Source of the DNA: Akkermansia muciniphila
GTDB lineage: Bacteria; Verrucomicrobiota; Verrucomicrobiia; Limisphaerales; F1-80-MAGS106
NCBI GenBank assembly: GCA_945865375.1
Contig: CAMBEJ010000006.1
Coordinates: 1 to 64,000, forward strand
Direction: 5' to 3'
Length of the DNA stretch: 64,000 nt
A program made the translations under genes and the position numbers. This document shows positions 18,865-25,895 of the stretch, piece by piece. The notes beneath the pieces were generated by a model that saw nothing but the letters and a program-made list of their open reading frames with translations, did no database searches and was not told where the DNA came from. Positions within the stretch are counted from its first letter, which is position 1. Each line of letters starts with the position of its first letter.

Positions 18865-20037
18865 TCATGGGCGACTCCGTTCGGGAAGCGCTGCCCGCAC
18901 GACATCGGAAAGCTGTTTGGCCGTCGGCAGTTTTCCCTTCAAGTCCGCCGGGAGTTTCGACTGGAGTTGATAGACAGCCACCCCGATGGGATTGCTCTTG
19001 GAGCGCAGGGCGTATTCGACTTCCACGTCGTCCTTTTCCGCGCAGAGGATGATGCCGATGGAGGGTTGGTCGTCCGGGGCGCGTTGCTTGTCATTGAGCA
19101 GATTGAGGTAGAAATCCATCTTGCCGGCGAACTCCGGCTCGAACGGCCCCATCTTGAGATCGAACGCGACGAGCGCCCGGAGGAAGCGGTGATAGAAAAG
19201 CAGATCCATGAAATACTCCTTCTGGCCGAGGGTGAGCCGGTATTGGCGGCCGACGAAGCAGAAGCCATAGCCGAGTTCGAGGAGAAACGCTTGCAGACGG
19301 GAGATGAGTCGGTCTTCGAGCTCGCGCTCCTTGACCGCGCCCTGGAGGCCAAGGAACTCGAGGTTGTAGGAGCTTTTGAGCATCTCGTCCGCCTGCGCGG
19401 CCAGGTTTTCCGGCAGGGCGAGCGGGAAGTTGTGGGATTTCTTCTCCGTAACGGCCCGCTTATACGCCCCCGCCTTGATCTGGTTGAGGAGGACGTTGCG
19501 CGTCCAGCCGAAGCGGGCGGTGGCGCGGAGGTAGTAGAGGCGGGCGGCGGGGTCGGCAAGTTTGTCGAGAATGAGCCGGTGATGTCCCCACGGAATTTCT
19601 GCCACAAGCTGTGGCAGAATTTGGATCGGAGCAGCGCCGTCTTCAATTTTGGCGACAGGTTGTCGCCCAAATGCGGTGCTTTTCCGGAATGGCTTCGGAT
19701 CTGCTGCAGCTTGTGGCAGAAAGTCACCCGTGCCATAGACTTCGAACAGTCGTCGCATATACCACACGTTACGGGGAGAAAAGCCGGTCATCTGCGGAAA
19801 GGCCCGCCGCAAGTCGGCGGAAATCATTTCCACCACGGACTCTCCCCAGCCCAGCACATGCTGCTTCTCGACAATGGCCCGCCCAATGTCCCAGTAGAGC
19901 AGGATGCCCTCGCGGTTCATGGCCCGCGCCGCAGAGATGCGGGCCGAGATCACCCGCGTCTTCAGATCCTCAATAAACTGCCGGTATTCCGGCGAGGTCA
20001 TTACGGGCGCATTTTTCGCTCTCTTCATGGCCTTCAT
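18865..20037 (-). CDS. DUF1016/YhcG-type PD-(D/E)XK nuclease, first paralogue
   Basis: The 390-residue protein has the DUF1016 N-terminal domain (GILLYWDIGRAIVEKQHVLG, GFSPRNVWYMRRLFEVYG). The conserved link motif LPQLVAEIPWGHHRLILDKL follows, then the YhcG nuclease domain: SYNLEFLGLQGAVKERELED, FVGRQYRLTLGQKEYFMDLL, and the catalytic AFDLKMGPFEPEFAGKMDFY. The catalytic Asp and DLK are intact, so an active PD-(D/E)XK endonuclease is predicted. In other bacteria DUF1016 genes often sit beside type I restriction or other defence genes. The start overlaps the DUF3780 gene stop by 4 bp. The linker-coding DNA (19597-19720) contains three palindromes, as in the neighbouring paralogue, but with different sequences. 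Confidence 0.85.
   Translation of the reverse strand: MKAMKRAKNAPVMTSPEYRQFIEDLKTRVISARISAARAMNREGILLYWDIGRAIVEKQHVLGWGESVVEMISADLRRAFPQMTGFSPRNVWYMRRLFEVYGTGDFLPQAAADPKPFRKSTAFGRQPVAKIEDGAAPIQILPQLVAEIPWGHHRLILDKLADPAARLYYLRATARFGWTRNVLLNQIKAGAYKRAVTEKKSHNFPLALPENLAAQADEMLKSSYNLEFLGLQGAVKERELEDRLISRLQAFLLELGYGFCFVGRQYRLTLGQKEYFMDLLFYHRFLRALVAFDLKMGPFEPEFAGKMDFYLNLLNDKQRAPDDQPSIGIILCAEKDDVEVEYALRSKSNPIGVAVYQLQSKLPADLKGKLPTAKQLSDVVRAALPERSRP
19597..19720. repeat. Palindromes inside the first DUF1016 gene
   Basis: The palindrome at 19597-19619 has perfect 10-bp arms (TTCTGCCACA, loop AGC). The one at 19647-19671 has arms TTTGGCGACA against TGTCGCC-C-AAA with one bulged base. At 19700-19720 a degenerate copy of the first appears in the other orientation (TCTGCTGCA, loop GCT, TGTGGCAGA). 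They lie just upstream and downstream of the codons for the conserved PWGHH motif, between the two protein domains. Confidence 0.8.
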
Positions 20038-20624
20038 GCTTTTGCCTTCATCCTTTCCAGATCGAACAACGGCAGGCTGAAGAGATCGCTCTCCACCGGG
20101 CGACGGCGCTTGCGGCCCTCGGGCGGCTTCTCACCGTCGGAGAGGGCGAGGAACAAGGCCCGTCGCCAGCCGCGCTGGGTGTCCTCCGGCAGGCCAGCTT
20201 CGGCGACGGTCATGGAGAAGAGCCACCAGCGTTCCTCGGGGCGGAGCGCGGCCCACTTGCTGCAAATCACGGGAAGCTGATCGCCGTTGGCTGTCTCCGC
20301 GGCCCAGGCCAGGACGCAGAGTTCCTTGCCGAGCAGGCGGTCCACGAGGTTGGTGCCGCTGTGCCAACGGCCGGTGGGCGCCTTGGCGACCTTGAGTCGG
20401 TCGTTGAACTCGCGCCGGGCGATGTCCGCGATGCCGGACCAGCCGGCACGGGTGAGGATGACACGTTCTTCATCGCGAGGGATGCCGCCTTCGAGACCGC
20501 GATAGCCGAAGTCCTCCACGATGCGAACAGGTTCGGTGCGAACCGCGGGCAGCTCAACGCGGAAAAGATGCGCGCCGAACTTATCGGGTGCGCCGAAGTC
20601 CACGAGCTGGAGCGTCTCGTTCAT
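20034..20624 (-). CDS. DUF3780 family anti-phage-associated protein
   Basis: The 196-residue protein reads LVDFGAPDKFGAHLFRVELP, VRIVEDFGYRGLEGGIPRDE and later EERWWLFSMTVAEAGLPEDT and GWRRALFLALSDG. I recognise it as DUF3780, which is annotated as anti-phage associated where it accompanies DUF499 and DUF1156 genes. No catalytic motif is visible; a structural or adaptor role is likely. It overlaps the DUF499 gene upstream and the DUF1016 gene downstream by 4 bp each, so translation of all three is probably coupled. Confidence 0.7.
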   Translation of the reverse strand: MNETLQLVDFGAPDKFGAHLFRVELPAVRTEPVRIVEDFGYRGLEGGIPRDEERVILTRAGWSGIADIARREFNDRLKVAKAPTGRWHSGTNLVDRLLGKELCVLAWAAETANGDQLPVICSKWAALRPEERWWLFSMTVAEAGLPEDTQRGWRRALFLALSDGEKPPEGRKRRRPVESDLFSLPLFDLERMKAKA

Positions 20625-23560
20625 TGCTCCACATCAACGGGATTGAGTTCCATGCCTAGCTTTTCGGCAAAGTCCCTGAGGTCGTGGCCGGAATTAAAGT
20701 GCGCTTTGCGGAAGGTCATGGTGACCGGCGTGTCGGGCGCGAACTTCTCCAGCGTCGTCTTGAGGATGGCTTCGATGAAGGCGGCGTTCACCGGAATTTC
20801 GCCGACAAAGAAGGTGGCGACCTGGGTGCCGCTGCCGACATTGACAGTGACGTTCTCGAACGTGACGGATTTCTCTGTGGCTTGCTTGAGGCCCTCGAAG
20901 GTCTTGGCACGGGAATCAAGCTTTCGACCCGTTCGGGAGACAAGGCGGCCCGGTTTCACGGCGTCCAACTGGAGGCCCTTCTTGCCCTTGGCCGGGTAGC
21001 GGAACTCGGATTTGGCCTCCAGGCCGCTGGCCTCAGCGAACACACGCACGAGGGTCTCGCCTTCGCCGATTTCGACGGGCTTGTCGTAAAGCAGGCCTTC
21101 GCGGGGTTCCTCGCCGCCGAGCGTGTATCGAATCTTGCCAGCGGGCGCGACGAGCAGCTCGACGCTCCGTTTGCCACCGGTTTCCGTGAGGTGGTTGCGG
21201 AGGACGAGCCGGTTCGACCAGGTGACCACGTCGCCAGCTTCGTATTGGCCGGAGGGGTCCACGACGAGGAAGTTCACCCGGAGCGCCTTGGTGGTGAGGA
21301 ACTGGTCCTTGAGCTGCGGACTTTTTTCGCCGACAGGCCCCTCTTCAGCGTAGTGGATGCGAGGGGCCGGGCCGGCGTTCTGGGCGTTGATGCGCAGACG
21401 GACCTCGCCCTTATCGTCGGGCTCGGACTCGGCGATGACCTGAACGGACGTGCGTTTCTTTTTCGGTTTCTTCGTGACGTAGCCATTGCCGAGGTCCTCC
21501 CAGAGGCCTCGATTGCAGGCGATGGATTTGAGCGTATCGAGGCCCTTGGGTGGCAGCCACGGCATGCCGGCCTGCTCGGTGTAGCGGTCGGCCACGTCAG
21601 ACCATCGGGCTTCGTCCTGATTCTCCGGCCAGAGGAGATCCTGGGATTTGTCACGGATGGGGTCAAAATCCTTCTCAACGTCAAGATAGAGCTTGAGCGG
21701 GTTCGACGTGAGGGTTTTCTCCACCTGGGCCTCGCCGTCGAAGGGCTTGGTCTGGTCTCTTCCTGAGTCGAGCGGCTTGCCGGCGAGCTGCGATGGCTTG
21801 CCCGCCCGTTGGATGGGGAAGAGGACTTTGTCGAACAAGTTCAGCACAGTGGAATTGAAATCTTGCTCGTAAGATTGCTGCTTCTTTTCCAGCTCGTCGC
21901 GCTGCGGGTGGCCCTTGGGGATGCGGCCATCAGCCTTTTGCACGGCGTAAACCTGACGCGCTGCCTTCTCAACGCTGCCCATCGCGGTCTTGTCGCCGGT
22001 AAGCACGCAGAGATTGTTCTTCTGGCTGAGGCCGTCGAAAAACTTTTGCACTTCCTCGGGTGGTATTTTGGAGTCCGGGCTGACGATGAGCAGGACTCGA
22101 CTCTTACGAACCTTGTCAGCGACATCCTCCAGCTTGGGCAACGGCAGGACTTCTTCGTAAGCGGATTTGCGCGTGGGCTTGAACATGTCGCGCAGACGGT
22201 GGCGGATGAGGTCGTCCACCTGATTCTCCGGGGCGTCGTGGGCAAGGCTTTGGAGGAGTTTGGTGAGGTTCTCCTGCCGGTCAAAGTAGTAACGGCCCTC
22301 CTGAGTGTGGTGGATATACCACGCGTTTTCTTCGAGCTGCTGAAACGATTCGAGGAACGCGGACGGCTCGCGCAAAGGCGACACGAGGCACTCGACCATC
22401 TCGGCGGTCGTGAGGCCCTTCACAGCGTTGACGGCGGTGGAAAGGCTGGCTGTGAGCAGGAGCGAGCCGACCTGAGCAGCGGCCTCCTTGCCGGTGCAGA
22501 GGTCGATGATTTGCGCGTGGGCAGACTGCTGGGCATCCCAAAGGTCCCTGGCGATGACGTCGCGCATTCCCGAGATTTCGGTGAGCTTGTCCCGGACCTC
22601 GGCGATGGACAGGTCGAAGTGCTGGGGGCCGATGAGGAAGACATCGTTCGACTTGCCGTCCCAGACGGAACGCAGGAGGCGCGAGACGAGTTCGATGATG
22701 CCGCGAGTCTGCTTGAACTGCTCGTTCTCCTTGAACAGCGCGATCACGTTTTTCAGGCGCGGGTGGAACGGATACGTCGCGGCAATCTCGTCGGCGATAG
22801 CCTCCGCGCCGCGATTGGCGACCTTCGACTTGGAGGCTTCCTCCAGTTTTTTGCCGTAGGCGTCGGCGATGTCGTCGATCTCCGCCTTGTCAGGAAGCTG
22901 CGTGAAAAGGCGTTTGCGGAGAATGTCGTAGATTTCGTTGGCGGCAAGATCAACGGGGGTGATGTGGCGCTCGGCTCGGCCAAGCTCCTGGCGGGCATTG
23001 TCGAGGGCGCGATTGATCAGCGCCCCGCCGGACTGGTAAGCGGCGAACAGGTCGGAGATGACCACGCAGACGTTGGACTTTTTGCCGGCCGCGGTCAGGA
23101 GGTTCGCGAACGCGCGCGTCGCGATGTCGGCCACGGTGCCCGCGCCGACGGGCCGGGTGGCGAGGTCTTCGAAGTAGGGCGGCATTTCATCCAACAAGAT
23201 GAGGATGGGTTCTTTGCCCTCGAACAGCTTGAGCCAGGCTTTTTCGTCCGGTGCCTTCGGACCCGAGGCCCAGAACTCTTGGAACACGTCGGCTCTGCCG
23301 AGTTGTTGGGCGATTTCGCCCCAGAAGAAATGGGGTGGGCTGTTACGGCCGTTGAAAGCGGCCACGCGGGCGGTGTCGAACATCTGGGAGTTGGCATCGC
23401 CACCGCAGTATTTCCTACGAAGGGAGGGATGCTTGGCGAGCAAGCCAAAGCCGACGAGCAAGTGGGTTTTGCCGCCGCCCATCGCCTGCTTTAGATGAAA
23501 CACTGCCTGGGTTGAGACGCTTGCGAGGCGGGCGAGGCCCTCGGTCACTAGGTCCTGCAT
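20621..23560 (-). CDS. DUF499 P-loop ATPase of defence operon (Hma-type ATPase), 5' end frameshifted
   Basis: The 979-residue ORF contains Walker A AMGGGKTHLLVGFGLL near residue 27. Walker B follows as PILILLDEMPPYFED, with VCVVISDLFAAYQSG as a later motor motif. The DUF499 body continues with KTRGIIELVSRLLRSVWDGK-like segments (text begins QTRGIIELVSRLLRS) and ELLVAPAGKIRYTLGGEEPR in the C-terminal beta domain. DUF499 ATPases accompany DUF1156 methylases and helicases in anti-phage islands. The family N-terminus precedes the first ATG here: codons for AIKLSDQIEQLDELIHAEGD lie upstream in frame but without a start codon (see 23561-23703). The gene heads a leftward operon of seven. Confidence 0.8.
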   Translation of the reverse strand: MQDLVTEGLARLASVSTQAVFHLKQAMGGGKTHLLVGFGLLAKHPSLRRKYCGGDANSQMFDTARVAAFNGRNSPPHFFWGEIAQQLGRADVFQEFWASGPKAPDEKAWLKLFEGKEPILILLDEMPPYFEDLATRPVGAGTVADIATRAFANLLTAAGKKSNVCVVISDLFAAYQSGGALINRALDNARQELGRAERHITPVDLAANEIYDILRKRLFTQLPDKAEIDDIADAYGKKLEEASKSKVANRGAEAIADEIAATYPFHPRLKNVIALFKENEQFKQTRGIIELVSRLLRSVWDGKSNDVFLIGPQHFDLSIAEVRDKLTEISGMRDVIARDLWDAQQSAHAQIIDLCTGKEAAAQVGSLLLTASLSTAVNAVKGLTTAEMVECLVSPLREPSAFLESFQQLEENAWYIHHTQEGRYYFDRQENLTKLLQSLAHDAPENQVDDLIRHRLRDMFKPTRKSAYEEVLPLPKLEDVADKVRKSRVLLIVSPDSKIPPEEVQKFFDGLSQKNNLCVLTGDKTAMGSVEKAARQVYAVQKADGRIPKGHPQRDELEKKQQSYEQDFNSTVLNLFDKVLFPIQRAGKPSQLAGKPLDSGRDQTKPFDGEAQVEKTLTSNPLKLYLDVEKDFDPIRDKSQDLLWPENQDEARWSDVADRYTEQAGMPWLPPKGLDTLKSIACNRGLWEDLGNGYVTKKPKKKRTSVQVIAESEPDDKGEVRLRINAQNAGPAPRIHYAEEGPVGEKSPQLKDQFLTTKALRVNFLVVDPSGQYEAGDVVTWSNRLVLRNHLTETGGKRSVELLVAPAGKIRYTLGGEEPREGLLYDKPVEIGEGETLVRVFAEASGLEAKSEFRYPAKGKKGLQLDAVKPGRLVSRTGRKLDSRAKTFEGLKQATEKSVTFENVTVNVGSGTQVATFFVGEIPVNAAFIEAILKTTLEKFAPDTPVTMTFRKAHFNSGHDLRDFAEKLGMELNPVDVEQ

Positions 23561-23703
23561 GCCCTGCGTGATGAAAGTCTTTTCGAAAAACGTGGCACCG
23601 TCGCCCTCGGCATGAATCAGTTCGTCGAGCTGCTCGATCTGGTCGCTCAGTTTGATCGCCCGCCGTTGGGCTGAAGTTTGCAGGCGTCTCGGACGGTTTT
23701 CAT
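23561..23703 (-). other. Frameshifted 5' end of the DUF499 gene
   Basis: An ATG at 23703 opens MKTVRDACKLQPNGG and then hits a stop at 23647. From about 23660 the frame of the downstream gene encodes AIKLSDQIEQLDELI and HAEGDGATFFEKTFITQG, leading directly into the MQDLV start. The two pieces together match the N-terminus expected for DUF499 proteins, and one missing base in the GC-rich stretch at 23657-23664 explains the break. An AAGAAG lies just upstream of the 23703 ATG. It could be a real mutation, slippage-based on/off switching, or a sequencing error. Confidence 0.7.
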
Positions 23704-23967
23704 CTTCTTAGTAATCTGTCATCACGCTTTCCATCCTCAGATTGCGCTTCGTGGGAGGATGCCCGACAACACACGGGGCTGCATCAGAAAAATTGCTGGT
23801 GAATTTGGGTATTCATCAGCCGACCCTCGCCGCCGCATGATCACGGTGCTAACGCCACTCGCGGGACTGGGTGCGTGCTGTGACTTCGTTGAGAACAAAG
23901 TATCTTCGCTCACATTTCGCTGTTGCCGGGAGCGCGCGACATAGGCACCGTGATATCTTGAACGAGC
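23704..23967. other. Divergent intergenic region between defence operon and rhomboid gene
   Basis: No gene is visible. It must hold the promoters for the leftward defence operon and possibly for the rightward rhomboid gene. I could not find a convincing -35/-10 pair or operator. Confidence 0.4.
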
Positions 23968-24552
23968 ATGGCAAACTCCAGCGGCGATAGTCTCCAGCGG
24001 GCGCTGCGAATCAGCAGCGCCTGGATTCTGCTCATCTTTCTCGTCATGCTTGTGAGCCGGCTCTCGCCGATTCCTTTCGAGTCCTTCGGTGTGCGACCGC
24101 GTACGCTGACCGGGTTGCCGGGCGTGTTGCTCATGCCTCTGCTGCACGCCAACTTCCCGCACATTCTCGCCAACGCCCTTCCACTCTTCATCCTGCTGAC
24201 CCTGCTGTTCTGGGACCGCCGTTACCGGCCTTGGACGACTTTGCCACTGATCTGGCTGGCCAGCGGGTTGGGGACTTGGCTCATCGGGCGGGGAGGGCAG
24301 TGGCGGGGCGAGATGGTGGTGCACATCGGGGCCAGCGGCGTCGTGTTCGGCTTGGTGGCGTATTTGATCGTCGCGGGGGTTCTTATTCAGAGCTGGCGTT
24401 CGGCGTTCATCGGCATCCTCGTGTTCCTGTTCTTTGGGGGGATGTTCCTGGGCATGATCCCGCAAGCTGGACCGGTGTCGTGGGAAGGGCACCTGAGCGG
24501 CGCAGTCGCGGGCGTTTGGGCGGCACGGAAGTGCCATAGTCGGCCTCTTTGA
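23968..24552 (+). CDS. Rhomboid family intramembrane serine protease
   Basis: The 194-residue protein has about six hydrophobic segments. The catalytic Ser is in HIGASGVVFGLVAY (GxSG motif) and the catalytic His is in WEGHLSGAVAGVWAA. HANFPHILANALPLFIL matches the H..F.H...N helix. Together these give the standard Ser-His dyad of rhomboids, which cleave transmembrane helices in the inner membrane. The substrate is unknown. It is the first rightward gene beside the defence operon but shows no link to it. Confidence 0.9.
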   Translation: MANSSGDSLQRALRISSAWILLIFLVMLVSRLSPIPFESFGVRPRTLTGLPGVLLMPLLHANFPHILANALPLFILLTLLFWDRRYRPWTTLPLIWLASGLGTWLIGRGGQWRGEMVVHIGASGVVFGLVAYLIVAGVLIQSWRSAFIGILVFLFFGGMFLGMIPQAGPVSWEGHLSGAVAGVWAARKCHSRPL

Positions 24553-24562
24553 GATTCAAGGA

Positions 24563-25777
24563 GTGATGCCGAAAGATGACTTCACAATGACTCAAGCCCA
24601 GAGCTCAAAGCTTCCGTCCAGTTCCGCATTGCCAAGCATTCCGATGAAATCCAACATCGGTGGTGTGAACAGAACATGTCATGCGGCGGTGCTGGAATCG
24701 TTCAGAGAGCCCTTGTGTGCGCGCGAGTTTTCGGTTCCTGAACGGGCTTCGCAAGGGGAAATTCTTGTCAAAACGGAGATGGCGGGGATTTGCGGGACGG
24801 ACGTGCATTTGTGGAAGGGAGAGCTTCCGATTCGGCTCCCAGTAATTTTGGGGCACGAAACAGTGGGCACAATCGTTTCTCTCGGGGAAGGAGTCGAAAA
24901 AGATTGGACGGGTGCGGATCTTCGGGTTGGGGACCGGATCACATGGAATTCCACGACGTCTTGCGGGCAATGCTACTACTGTGCTGTGAAACGCCAGCCA
25001 ACACGTTGTCCGCAGCGAAGGGCGTATGGCATCGGGTATCCCTGCGATCAGGCCCCTTATCTACTCGGGGGCTATGCCGAGTACCATGTGTTGATGCCGC
25101 GGGCGACGACGTTTCGGTTGCCTGACGAATTAGCGACAGAGACATTGATCGGGGCGGGATGTGGGCTGTTGACGGCGATCCATGGGATCGAGAGAACCGG
25201 GCTGGAGTGGGGTGATGTCGTGGTGATACAGGGGTCTGGGACGGTGGGAATTTCAGCTCTGGCGGTTGCGCGAGCGGCGGGTGCTGCGCGCGTCCTCGTG
25301 ATTGGCGGCCCGAGGTCCCGGCTCGACTCCGCTTTGATTTTTGGTGCGGATGCCGCTTTAGATATCGATGCGGTTCCTGGTTCCAGGGAGAGGATCGAAT
25401 GGGTACGACGTGAGACGGGCGGTTATGGTGCCGACGCGGTGATCGAATGCGTGGGACATCCTGGGGCCGTTGTGGAGGGGATGGAGATGTGTCGAGATGG
25501 TGGAAAGTATCTGATTTTGGGTCATTATTGCGATGCTGGGAGCGTTTTATGGAACCCTCACATCGTGACTCGAAAGCAGTTGCAGGTCTTCGGGAGTTGG
25601 TCGAGCGAGCCGAGGCATTTGAAGTCAGCAATTGATTTTCTGGTGCGTGATGGGGCGCGGTTTCCGTTTGGAAAACTTGTGACACATCGGTATGGGTTGC
25701 GGGATGCTCAAAAGGCTTTGGAGACGACAGCATCCTGGCAGTGCGGGAAGTGTGTCTTGGTTCCCGGTGAGGGATGA
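24563..25777 (+). CDS. Zinc-dependent medium-chain alcohol dehydrogenase
   Basis: The 404-residue protein shows the MDR zinc signatures. Catalytic-zinc ligands are in AGICGTDVHLW and ILGHETVG. The structural-zinc site is SCGQCYYCAVKRQPTRC (four Cys). The coenzyme site is VIQGSGTVGISALAVARAAG and GADAVIECVGHPGA. It oxidises an alcohol or polyol with NAD(P); the substrate cannot be told. The first 30 residues look like untranslated leader, so the true start may be one of the later ATGs (MTQAQS at 24587 or MKSNIGG at 24644). The gene begins 10 bp after the rhomboid gene. Confidence 0.85.
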   Translation: MMPKDDFTMTQAQSSKLPSSSALPSIPMKSNIGGVNRTCHAAVLESFREPLCAREFSVPERASQGEILVKTEMAGICGTDVHLWKGELPIRLPVILGHETVGTIVSLGEGVEKDWTGADLRVGDRITWNSTTSCGQCYYCAVKRQPTRCPQRRAYGIGYPCDQAPYLLGGYAEYHVLMPRATTFRLPDELATETLIGAGCGLLTAIHGIERTGLEWGDVVVIQGSGTVGISALAVARAAGAARVLVIGGPRSRLDSALIFGADAALDIDAVPGSRERIEWVRRETGGYGADAVIECVGHPGAVVEGMEMCRDGGKYLILGHYCDAGSVLWNPHIVTRKQLQVFGSWSSEPRHLKSAIDFLVRDGARFPFGKLVTHRYGLRDAQKALETTASWQCGKCVLVPGEG

Positions 25778-25895
25778 GGGGGCCGCGGTCCGAGAGCTGA
25801 TTTCAGGGATTCCGTGCCCGATCATTTTAAACGTTTTCAGACGGATTTTGTAACAAGATGTTTTCAAATTGTGAGCGGGCTGCGACGATGCTGAC

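Noticed and set aside
18637-20280. 547-codon rightward ORF opposite the DUF1016 genes
   Set aside because: It spans three leftward genes that overlap by 4 bp and show strong motifs; the forward frame has no conserved sequence.
20684-23494. Long rightward ORFs (360 and 561 codons) antisense to the DUF499 gene
   Set aside because: They are GC-rich shadow frames of a gene with clear motifs on the other strand; no family resemblance.
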